Assembly: GCA_914767715.1 (NCBI GenBank)
Contig: OU612066.1
Location: 10,731,001 to 10,795,000, forward strand
Length of the DNA stretch: 64,000 bases
Reading direction: 5' to 3'
Origin: Membranipora membranacea
Taxonomy: Eukaryota > Bryozoa > Gymnolaemata > Cheilostomatida > Membraniporidae
This document shows positions 46,901 through 57,600 of this stretch, piece by piece; the stretch's first letter is position 1, and every line of letters begins with the position of its first letter. A program made the translations under genes and the position numbers. The notes beneath the pieces were generated by a model. The model saw only the letters and a list, made by a program, of their open reading frames with translations, was not told the origin of the DNA and searched no databases.

Positions 46901-49827
46901 GAATGTGTTTATCTAGTTCAGACTTGAAGTATGACACCTCAAGAGAGTAGTAGGCCTTACAATGTACACCTTTAAATAGTCAAATCAATAACATGAATGG
47001 TTCCGTAAGGACATGTCAATAACAAGATAATAATTCTCAGAATATCATGGAACATGGTACTTTCTCCATCAGAAATATTCTTTCGGAGCACCCAACACAA
47101 TACCATACAATCAAGAATACTTCCACACAAGGACCATAGATTCAGAATGTCTTTGAGTAAAGTTATTATGAAACAAACAAACTAGCATGATAGAATGTGC
47201 AAAAAATTATAATTATATTAATTCACTAGTCAATCCTATTGCAAAACCTGACAAGATTTACCACATTTGGCATTCATTCATACACAACCCAAAGAATCGA
47301 AGCCAATAATGTTTTTAGCCTGTCATTGTGGTGGTGAATATTATTTTATGCAATACAAGTACACATAATCAAGGTTATGTGTACCCAACAGAGAAATTTT
47401 GCAGTCCATCTGAATACTCAAAGCTAGTTTTTGCCTCGTATCAAATGATAGAACCGTTCACAAGTCATGAAGACGTAACGTCATGAAAAGAATGTTCTAA
47501 CCACAATAAATGTTTGGACAAGTAACAAGCATACCAAAGTCTTCTATTTTGTTCAGAGGAATTGTTTGATACTCTGATGGCTCATCATCCGGTGGTTTAT
47601 AACCCTGAAATATTAAAATGAAATAAACCTGGTACAAATTCAGTTGACACATGAACCATGATTGACGCAAGAATATTAAAGATGTAAAACAGATTTGTTA
47701 AAATCATTGACCTTATTCTGAGACTCGATATATCGGGAATGACATTGGCACAGTATGTGTGTAATAACAGTACATTTTGAATAACTAATTTTTGAAAGTT
47801 ACAAAACTTGAAGGATTAAATTTTAAGTTTATGGCTCACTTACCTTTGGGTATGTTCTGAATGCACCGATGGTCACTTTTCCCGCTGAGATGGTCCTCAC
47901 AGGATCAATCTAAAATAAAATGCAAAATATGTGATTATAGTTGGCATTCAGATAAGCCAATGTGTTGGCTATGATTGGCTGGGGTTGGGGGAGGGAGCCA
48001 ATGCCAGATAGGACTTTCTTGAAAGTACTTATTGCAATATAGTGAAAGTAATTCTTTTTCACACTATATATCGATAAGTACTTTCAGGAATTTACCATCT
48101 GACCTGACATAGTGAATGTAAAAGTGCTTCTGTTTCTTCTTCTCTTTATCTTAAAACCTACTATCAGTGACCTAGCATTGGTTCTCTTTCCACCTAACAA
48201 CCAAACTTAACAGTGCGCACATTGACTACGTTCTTATACGAAAATGGAAAAAAAAAATCAAGTTGTAATATAAAACACAGGAGTTGCCCCTTCGATCAAA
48301 ATAAGAGCACAACTCCTAGTGTTGTACACAACAAATAATATTTGGGAGAAACATTCGTGATCGTAGTTAGTCGGGGTATTTTCTACATCAAACCTCTTCC
48401 GGGCTTTTTCCTTTGTTCAAGAAAATAAGAAGTGACAATAAACTTATCATACGAATGATACGAACCACAATAGCGACGAATGGCTCTTGATATTGCTGAT
48501 TGGTCATCTGTGTTGAGACATCGATTCCTGAGAGCCAACATCCGTATCCTGGATGGCTATGGTACCATCCTAATACATTCTCAAGCCGACCAACCTATGG
48601 AGAGTCACAAAGAACTGTTATAAAGGTCAACCTGTAACTAAATCTAATCATAATATCCAGTGATGGCATTAGACGTCCTACTGGGATAAAAACATCCTAA
48701 CATGTGCATCGAATAGTTGATTTCCATGTGATCAGTGTCATCTGTGTAGAGCGAACAGACGACCACTACTTTGAGATTGCCGGATGCTAGAGATTATCAT
48801 TATTCATGTTATGAGATTAATTTCAGAGTAATGAGGTGCCTCAAAGCAAAGAATCTAATCGGTTATACATACCTGGTGTGCTGAGTCCATATAAGCAGTC
48901 ATATACTCATAAGCTTGTTCATGTGCATTGACTCTGGTCTCTGTGCCCTCTACTGGTAGAGCAAAACTATCCATAACCACCATCACATTACCTGTATATG
49001 AGAGGAAAATTTGAAATGACACAGGACACAGCAGCCCCCTTTTTAGTGACACAAATACTTTGGTCTACCATGTGGCAACTGCAATTATATCAGCCTGAAT
49101 GCAAAAAGAACAAAGAAGTCTCATATTCTTACCATCGATTTTCCCGACCATCAGTCCCATGACTTCAAGGTTTCCTCCTGATCGGGCATGCATCACCATC
49201 TTCAGCAATGCCAATGCTGAGACTTTAATGTGTTTGAAATAATGTATACTACAATATAAAAAATACAGCAGGATACATATTCTTTTCATTTCAGTTACGA
49301 TGAGTGAAACCAGAAAACGATATCAGCATCATTTATCGTGTGGTTAGTGAAGTTGAAATGCGGTAGGCCCTTTAATGTACCAAGGCACAAGGCATAGTTT
49401 ACATAATATACTATAAACAAAGGGATACAGCTCGTTGTCTCAGTTAGTAAAACCTGTCAATGTTCACCTATCAAAAAAAGTCATTTTAGGTACAACTTAT
49501 TTATAACTCTCTGGCTATTGTTATTCCCTGTAGCCTAAGTAGTTACCACTTAGAATCATGTAAGTCCAGCCTTATCAACAATTGGTGATACAATACTTTA
49601 TGAGTTTGTACCATTTAATTTTATAGTGACAATGAACTTGGTAGGCTATTCATCAAACTTGACTTCAATCAAACTTGATCGATGATTACTCACTCTCTTT
49701 CCCATGGCTTAGCAGCCAATATATCTTGGTGCTGTTTCTTATCATATTTGTATATATCATCATGACTTGAGACACTCTCTATATTGTTGGCCATTTCCCA
49801 TGTCTTCCTAGCATTAGTAGCATCCAT
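43462..49827 (-). CDS. CSN5: COP9 signalosome subunit 5 (JAMM deneddylase)
   Basis: Nine minus-strand exons (49827-49694, 49248-49133, 48991-48873, 48594-48466, 47909-47844, 47604-47535, 46969-46842, 46456-46308, 43609-43462) join in phase to 352 residues; human CSN5 is 334. The MPN domain keeps the whole metal site: Glu73 and the JAMM motif [14 protein letters not shown] (His135, His137, Ser145, Asp148), each three below the human number. This subunit removes NEDD8 from cullins within the COP9 signalosome, in nucleus and cytoplasm. The start at 49827 gives the family N-terminus [10 protein letters not shown]. The C-terminus is a low-complexity Ala/Pro stretch ending ASGDSQ. Exon 4 ends at a weak GTTCGT donor, but the protein join (VAIV-IDP) is exactly as in the family. 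It is divergent from COX11. Confidence 0.97.
43907..43946. repeat. AT dinucleotide microsatellite
   Basis: Twenty uninterrupted AT units lie in the last intron of CSN5. Confidence 0.95.
45457..45508. repeat. 52-base near-perfect palindrome
   Basis: Two arms of 26 bases meet with no loop. The inner 19 bases of each arm pair exactly (ATCACAGAGTAAGGATATA and its inverse); three mismatches fall near the outer ends. It lies in the last intron of CSN5. The flanks contain AGTAAAAG and AGTAAAGG, suggestive but not an exact direct repeat. Confidence 0.8.
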
Positions 49828-50546
49828 CTTCAGTCTCACTGATTTCTGTAGCAAAATTATTTGGGGAAATGAAAACTTCACTCTTCAGAATTCTTTTTTT
49901 GATTTATTTGTAAATGAAAACAGTTTGACTCTCTACAACAAGATGCAGGTTCATAATAAAATAATTGCTGGGGGTCACACAATGCCCCGAATTATCTTAA
50001 CCATCAGTTAACAGATCTCAGTCTTGAAGAAAATCTGATATAACAAAAATAAATGCTTGCAACTGCCAACTGATGTTTTTCCTTCTGAGAGTTTAATATC
50101 ATCACAGAACCCATATACCATACATTAATTTGTGAGGAAACCATGCTGGGAATCTTCCAGAGGCAGCTGGTTCAGAAAATCTGCAATGCAGAGGTAATTC
50201 AATGGTAAAATAAGAAATAGAATGGCACAGACAGAAAAATTTAAGCCACCACTCTATCCATCCACTCCAGTCCTTGTTGTCACATACATACATGGAACTC
50301 AACTGGGTTTACTCAATGAGTTCATTGGTTTACTAATGAAAAAATCCATTGATTTACTGATTGGTACATAAATAAACATTGTACAAAATTTCAAAGACCA
50401 GAAGTATATATTAACACTCCTTGAATACACCATAGCCTAATTATCTTATAATATATCTTTATTATGTTCTTCCCAGCTGCCATGTCTGTCATTCCAGTGG
50501 TTTAGGGGACACTGCTATAGGTTAGCAGCAATTTCAATGGGTCATC
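49828..50546. promoter_or_regulatory. Shared upstream region of CSN5 and COX11
   Basis: The two housekeeping genes start head to head with about 720 bases between their ATGs, so this stretch must contain both promoters and both 5' untranslated regions. I see no textbook TATA or initiator that I would stake a position on. A small palindromic insertion (50307-50334) lies inside it. Confidence 0.5.
50307..50334. mobile_element. 14-base near-palindrome flanked by 7-base direct repeats (copy 2, short form)
   Basis: CAATGAGTTCATTG (50314-50327) is flanked by GTTTACT on both sides (50307-50313, 50328-50334). Compared with the copies at 31702, 52429 and 58993 it has the same ends but lacks the middle. 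Confidence 0.7.
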
Positions 50547-53074
50547 ATGGTGGTGAGTCTGTCATGTATGATTGTTAAACGGAACATGATCTTCAACTTA
50601 CTGGGTTATCAGTTTGACACCACAGCATTACCAATGTCTTCTTCTACTTGCAGGTTCAGAGAGGACTCCCTTCTCATGTCCGTCAGCTGAAGACACTCTC
50701 TTTACACTGTAATGGCTGCCTGAGAAAAGCAAATAATTCCAGTAAGTTATTGAGTAGAGTTACAAGAAATCAGTCAACCAGAGCTCAGCAGCAAGCTGCA
50801 GAACAGGAGGCTTTGAAGTTTAGGAGGAGAACAGGTGTCATGTATATATCAGCAATGGGTATAGCTATGCTTGGTGCTTCATATGCTGGCGTACCTCTCT
50901 ACAGAATGTTCTGCGCTGTGAGTGCTACCATCTTATTATAGCTTTGTTTGTTCATACGCGAGGCACTTGTCTTGTCTTTGAGAAGGGGCTGGGTTAGGTA
51001 ACTCGTATCAACTAGGTTCAGGTCACCATAGAACTTAAGCCATCCATTACATGAAGTTTAATCTAGCATCTTTGTTCAAAACACCCAAATTACAAATGAA
51101 TCTGAAACTGTGATGTACATTGGCTTAGGACGTTTAGACCTGCTCTGTTGCTTATGCTGATAATGTAGGAATTGTGCCCAAGCCGAGAGCAAAGGATCGC
51201 AGAAAATTAAAGGGCAATATCATTCACATATATTCACATCTGGAGTTACATAGTATAAATAATACACAGTTGATAGCGACATTATAGTAAGCATATTGAC
51301 TACCTTGCAACATAAATCAACCACATCGTGTATACTTTTGAACAGGCGACAGGTATGGGAGGGAGCTCTTCTCTTGCTCATGACACTACTGGGAAGATAG
51401 CCGACCTCGAGAAAGTCAATGATAGGATTATCACTGTAAAGTTTAACGCTGATACGGCTTCGAGTATGCAGTGGAACTTCAAGCCTCAACAAGCCGAGAT
51501 AAAGGTTAGTTAATATGGTGAACAAAGAGTAGTTTGCCATTTCTTTTCCACTTCATAACACAGTGCTTAGTCACATAAATCTTGGTGGAGAGTGAGGACA
51601 TTTGTTTTCTTGACGCCAGAATTCCTTATAAGGCTAGATTCTGTGGTAATTAATAAGGTCACTAGTTATATCTATAAAACTGTTCAGACCTGCTTTTTAT
51701 ACTGAATGCTAGGTGCAGGTAGCATGTTTGAAATGCTAAGGTGGATTGCTGAAGAGCTGCGTAGTATTCGATATCGGATGTCAGATAACTAGTACCCCTT
51801 GGTACCACCATCAAATTTAAATGAATAGGCATCTGATTGTAAACACCAATATCAGTTCTGATAGGGGCGTAAGGTATGCAATTTGCTTATTATGTGAAAT
51901 AATCTTTGAATGTTCACGTTGTTTTATCAGTTTCAAAGTTAGTATTACTGTGTCTTGATTCTATTTCAACTGATGAAAAATGTTGAAGCGTGCAACAGGT
52001 TTATGTATATTTGAACTTTTTGTTTTAGGTATACCCTGGTGAAACTGCATTAGCTTTTTACACAGCCAAGAACCCGACAGATAAACCTATCATTGGAATC
52101 TCAACTTACACTGTTATACCTTATGATGCTGGTCAATATTTTAATAAAATACAGGTGAGCATTTCTCTACATACTAGATACTTTTATTGTCATCGTATAT
52201 TGTTGAATTACAGCCATATGTCTGCTTGATACATTCGGTGAAACCAACGCTGTGTCTTTGTGAATGCCAATTTTAATCTTGCATGCCAATGAGCCCCGTA
52301 ATTCAGCTATTATTAAATGAAATTAAACTCAAATACATATTATCATTGCTATTTCTTGTTTCCGTAATCACAGCGGGTCGGGCTCGCAACCCAATTTATA
52401 GAAATCAAGTATTAACGGCAGTATTGATGTCTCTCCAATGAACTTCAGGAGTTCATTGGTCTCTCACTGTAATTTAAGAGTCTGTTGTTGAATCCGGGTC
52501 TGTGACCATCATTTTGCACATGGTATAATGGTTGATAAAACTCCTTCTTTGCACCTTGAGCATGACACTGAAAGCTGAATAGGGTTATATAATGAATTAT
52601 GAATAATGAATTATGTTTCATTTTCAGACCATTTTATATGTTGACTCTAACACAGACCTCCGGTTTTGCTGGCCAAGTCTATGTTACCAGGTTTATTAGT
52701 TCGGTAAGAACCTAGACCTAATAATGAGATTATGAAGTCTATGGCTAAGAGCTATAAAACATTATGTTGAATGCTATGAAACAGGGAGTTGCCCACTCAT
52801 TGAACTCCTAGTTCAGAGAGAAGACAATTCACACAACATTAGTGGACGCACCTCTCTTTTATTTGAATTTTTGTGCTTGTAGTGTTTCTGCTTCGAGGAA
52901 CAGATACTGAACCCTGATGAAGAAGTTGATATGCCAGTATTTTTCTACATCGATCCAGAATTCGCATTCGATCCAAGACTCGAGAAAATCGAAGCGATTA
53001 ATCTATCTTACACTTTTTTTGAGGCCAAAGATGGCATGACATTACCCTTACCTGGTTATGCCAAAGCCCATTGA
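50547..53074 (+). CDS. COX11: Cytochrome c oxidase assembly protein COX11
   Basis: Five plus-strand exons (50547-50552, 50654-50917, 51346-51504, 52029-52154, 52883-53074) join in phase 0 throughout and give 248 residues; human COX11 is 276. The first 60 residues are rich in Arg, Lys, Gln and Ser with few acids, as expected of a mitochondrial targeting sequence. A single membrane helix spans about 64-83 and is followed by the conserved Cys89. The copper-binding CFCF (186-189) is present, as are WNFKPQQ and VDMPVFFYIDPEF. The protein sits in the inner membrane and delivers copper to the CuB site of COX1. The first coding exon contributes only ATG GTG; this start is inferred from phase and the donor GTGAGT, since an in-frame stop lies nine codons upstream. 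It is convergent with fascin. Confidence 0.95.
52429..52465. mobile_element. 23-base palindrome flanked by 7-base direct repeats (copy 3)
   Basis: The insert (52436-52458) has ends CAATGAACT and AGTTCATTG around a five-base centre TCAGG. GTCTCTC flanks it at 52429-52435 and 52459-52465. It is in the last intron of COX11. Confidence 0.75.
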
Positions 53075-54621
53075 TGATGCTGTTCTCACCCATTAGGATG
53101 ATTGGTTATGGGAAAGGCCCATCTGTACTGAAAGTGGTGAGCCAAAATGGCATGTCAAGAGGTTCAAGAGTTTTATATCGGCTATGACAGTTTTATGAGG
53201 GAAACATTACATCATTGTAAGCGTGGTCAAAACAGAGTACTTTAGTCAGATCCTTATTCCATGCACTTTTCTTCTTGGTGGTTCACTGGATAACATTCAA
53301 GGACAAGTATCGGTGCTTACATTTTGTTTATCATCCATGCCGGCACTTTTCTGATGACGTTGCTAGCAAGTAGCATGGGTGACACATCCAATCAATTTAT
53401 TGGGCCCTCAATCTGTCAGTTTGCATTGTAGAGCTAATGGCCGTATAAAGAGGACAATGCCAACATACTGATTACTCTTGAACGACGATCAATCATTTTA
53501 TCACTGATAATAGTTTTGTTGACAACAGACCCTCTTATTCAACAATGTAAAACAAATTGATAGGCCGTGATGATGGTAGATAATGAGATGTATTGATAAA
53601 TTATCATAAAATTATTTAATGATGCCGCCAGCTCTTCAAACCCACTAAGTAAAAGTATCAGTAATGAAAGTTCTATTGTAGCAAAATTCCATCAAAACTA
53701 CATGCATAAAGAAGAAATGCATGACAACTAAATTGCTAGATTATACATAACAAATCTACTGAAGAGAAGATCTCTAAATACCACCAAGTAAGGATGGGTG
53801 TGCCGACTTGATCAGTCTGGAGATAATTGTATTACTCCTTATATTCATGTTGTGCACTGACTCACTGACTCAGAATAAGAAAAAGAAGAAAAAAAACAAA
53901 CAGAGAGAACCGGAATCGGAATGAAAGTTGACAGTGCGGCTATGTGGAAGGCTAGAATCCTATAAAGTGCCTGTAGTATGTGCATATCAATCACCAAGTG
54001 GCTAGCCCTTCTGAAAACTGAAGACGCCATAATAACGAAGTTCATAATGTCATCGACTTACACTGTGTAGATAGATATACAGGCAGATCTAAGCAGATTG
54101 TGGTTTAGGATATAATTATATACTCCTACTGTAAATGGTGGTCTGGTAACTATTAATTCAGACTCTTCAACAATAGAGCATCAAACCATGTTGAACTGCT
54201 ATCATGCTAAAAATGACAACTTGTGTGTCACAGGTAGCTAATACACTCTTGCAAATGCAACGTTATATCAAGAGAGCAACATTGATCTTCCTCGTATAAG
54301 TCACTGAGTTGTGTGAGTGTGCGAGTAGGTAGGGGTCTGGGAATAATGTTCACACGAAGCTATAATTTGATCAGCAGTGTTAATTGAGCGTCTGTGCACA
54401 GGTTTCTTGTCTGATCACATGGTGTTCCTCGATATATATCCAGCCCAGGAGGTGTGGTAACTTGCCTATCGATATTCTGTGCATGCAGTCGCGATTCGAA
54501 ATTATTGAGCAAATGTAGTATGTGAGTGTTTGAATGACTATTTTTTGTTAGTTACTGAGTTTAGCAATATTGTTGAGTCTGCTAGCAGTAGCACCAAGAT
54601 TGTCATTGCTTTGTTGTTGAT
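53075..54621. other. Intergenic region between convergent COX11 and fascin
   Basis: Should hold both 3' untranslated regions. I see no conserved coding sequence. Confidence 0.6.
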
Positions 54622-57600
54622 CTAAAACTCATACTTGGTGTCATTCTTTATCTGCAAATAAAAATGTGGATAATTGAAGAAACAGGTGGATCATTTCACA
54701 AGTTTGAAGAAAGTATTTTCTTCATGTACGCCCAATCACGTCATTTGACCACAGTGATTGGCCGAGACATAAAAACCTAAAGCAACAAGTTATACATGGG
54801 TCCTGTATGAACACATTGATGAGAGTTACAACACAAAAGGTGACTTCCGATGATGACTTCAATGTTGACCAATCAAGTCAGCAATTTGAAGCCCATATTA
54901 CATATATAAAAAAAGTTCCTAACCAGAAAAAAAATCCCAACTTCTTACAACAAAATCATGGTGGCGTGATCACTAGTGGGTTGAAAATACATAAAATTGT
55001 CAGTCTTGTCTTCGTACAAAATATGATTGTTCAGAGGTAGTGGTGCCAAGGTAGACTTTACAAGAAGTACATTAATAGTCTGATAATGGCGAGTTAGTCT
55101 GAGAATTCCGCCCATGATTATATAAGAGTGACACCTACCTCAGGTCCAGTGGCTGATAGCACTCCATTGTTCTCTCCTCTTAGATAATTACCACTATCTG
55201 TTTTAATTCCGATCTTGGAGTTGCCCAATAATTCTATCTCGAATCCGGTAGCTTCCCCCTTCTCCCCGTTACACATCACCTGGCCACCATCGGAGGTCCA
55301 GTATTTACCATTAGATCCTGAAAACAAACAGATTGAAGTTATGTTAGATAATTTGAGTTTGGGTTACGGATCTAATTGGTAACTGATAATCTCTTATCTG
55401 CTCTACAATCACCTTACATGACCAAGCCATACGTCACCAGCTGAATCTCACCACCGGTTCGTCATGACAAGGCCAATGAAGAGAGTTATAATTCATCAGA
55501 CCTTGAAAACAACACTTGGGGTTTAGACGCTAGGAGTTAGAAGAGCTTGTCTATGTAAAACCGGGATCAGCCAGCAGCCATTGTCAAGGCTTGACCTCGC
55601 TAATGTTGATTGATGGGAATCATGGAGGAATGATTGAAATGTTCCTCCTACATGACTATGAACAACAACTCGTCAATGAAGAGACTGGAAAATTAAATCT
55701 AGGTCATCTCTGAAAATATTTGCGGTGTACTGTAACTGTTATACAGTACACTATTTGGAGAGTGAAATTGCGTGTCTATTAATTCCTTACATAAAAATGC
55801 ATAATTTCAATGATGCCACACATTGATTTGAAATCTGTATAGGATTGCGGTGCTGTCAAAAGATTTCTATCTATAAGTACAGTATTTCAATTGATATGTA
55901 GCTAGCAAACATCAGTCAATCAGTGCTTGACTTGTGACCATGTATGGAGAAGCACCGACGAGCACCTGCTTACAAATGAACACCTTTATGAGGTTGTTAC
56001 CAAATCTAATGACCACCTGTCATTTACGGATGTCAACCTATATATCTAAACATGGGACAAGAACTATAGAAGCCTTTTCACAAGTGAGCAGCTATCACTA
56101 TATTTCCTTGTAAACAACAGGATGCTATTGCTCCCCCAGTTTCCTCCCACAACTTCAAAATTTTGGTTACTTATAACTATGACTTCCTGTCGGGTCAGAA
56201 TATATTTTGTATGATCAGATTAAAGCCATAACATATCTGATAGACATGAACTTCAGACTTAATTTTTTTGTTCCCTGCTCATGACATAATTTTTCAAGGC
56301 ACATAACCTATCAAGTTCCGGAACTTTTCAAGGTCCAGAGCTTTTCAAAGTTACTAAAATTTCAGAACTCTAATTTGATTAGAACAATAAGACTGTATGC
56401 TATAACAAGCTGATTCTCTTACTTTCTTCGAAGTTCATAACTCTACTGATTTTGCACCTCTCTTTACATTGTTTCCTTGGTTAAATCAGAGAGAGTGGTT
56501 AAATTTGGCTCAACTCTGATGTAGCGATATGTTGCTTGACACCTGGTTGCTTATTTTCCAAGTAAACATACCACATGACCATTTTATTTTATCTTCGCGG
56601 CCAGACAGGGCCAATTTATTGTGACATTTGTAACAAATATTTTCTTTTTCATCTTCTCATTAATTAGCTTGTCACAAGGTAATTCCCATATTAGGAGGTC
56701 ATCAAAACCTCACCGGAACCTCAGAACTCTAAAGTACTAAGGGCAGTAATAAAATCAAACTGACAGACGTTGGTTAGTCATCCAAATATTGGCCCGCTGC
56801 CGCAGCTCAAACAACTCGAGACACTTGATAAATTGTGGGAATTTGATCCCACTATGAGTTTATCCTGCTATATATATTGGCAGCGGATTGCCTTATAATG
56901 AGTTGAGTCACGTTAGCTTGAACAGGGAAAACAAATATACAAAACAGCATGCAAAGACCACTAATTAATTGCTGACCTAAATTCTGAAACAGCGTTGGCT
57001 GAGATTGCCACTTGCAATATGAAAACCATAAAACATAATTGATTTCCAATCAGAATGACTCAGTAAATGAATCAACTTACTTACAACAGCATGATTCACA
57101 CTGATTGGATAATAAATGAGAATGCTACAGCTGGGTGAGTGTTTGGAGCAGTTTGTAACTTTTTCTCTCCCTTGTTGATATTGAGAAAAGGTCAGCAGCT
57201 GCAATTTTAACTGTATTGAGCAATCACGTCTCAGCGGCAGCGTCTCAGATGCAGCAGCATGAGAGCTTTACTCATAGGCCTACTACCCGTTCTCTTGTAT
57301 ATTATAGTTACTGTTATCAATCTTTCATTAGTATCAAATTCTCAACTTCCAAACAACAAATGAAAGTCTAGCAAATAAATTGGCAATCAAAGTGAGCTTT
57401 GATTCAGGTGTAATTAACGAGACAGGGCATGTCAGCGCTCACAGTACCCTATAATAACATAATAGTATATTGAGTCGTAATGATTTCATGTGTTGCGCTG
57501 ACCTTTGAATGTGTAGAGACCATTGTCAGCCTGATCCAGCTCAAAGGCATCGTATGTAGGTCGGTTTGCTTCAATCTTGCTGTTTTTCAATCCAAGGAAT

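Noticed and set aside
52785..52812. GGAGTTGCCCACTCATTGAACTCC as a fifth member of the micro-palindrome family
   Set aside because: It contains CATTGAACTCC but lacks the CAATGA/TCATTG ends and has no flanking 7-base repeat.
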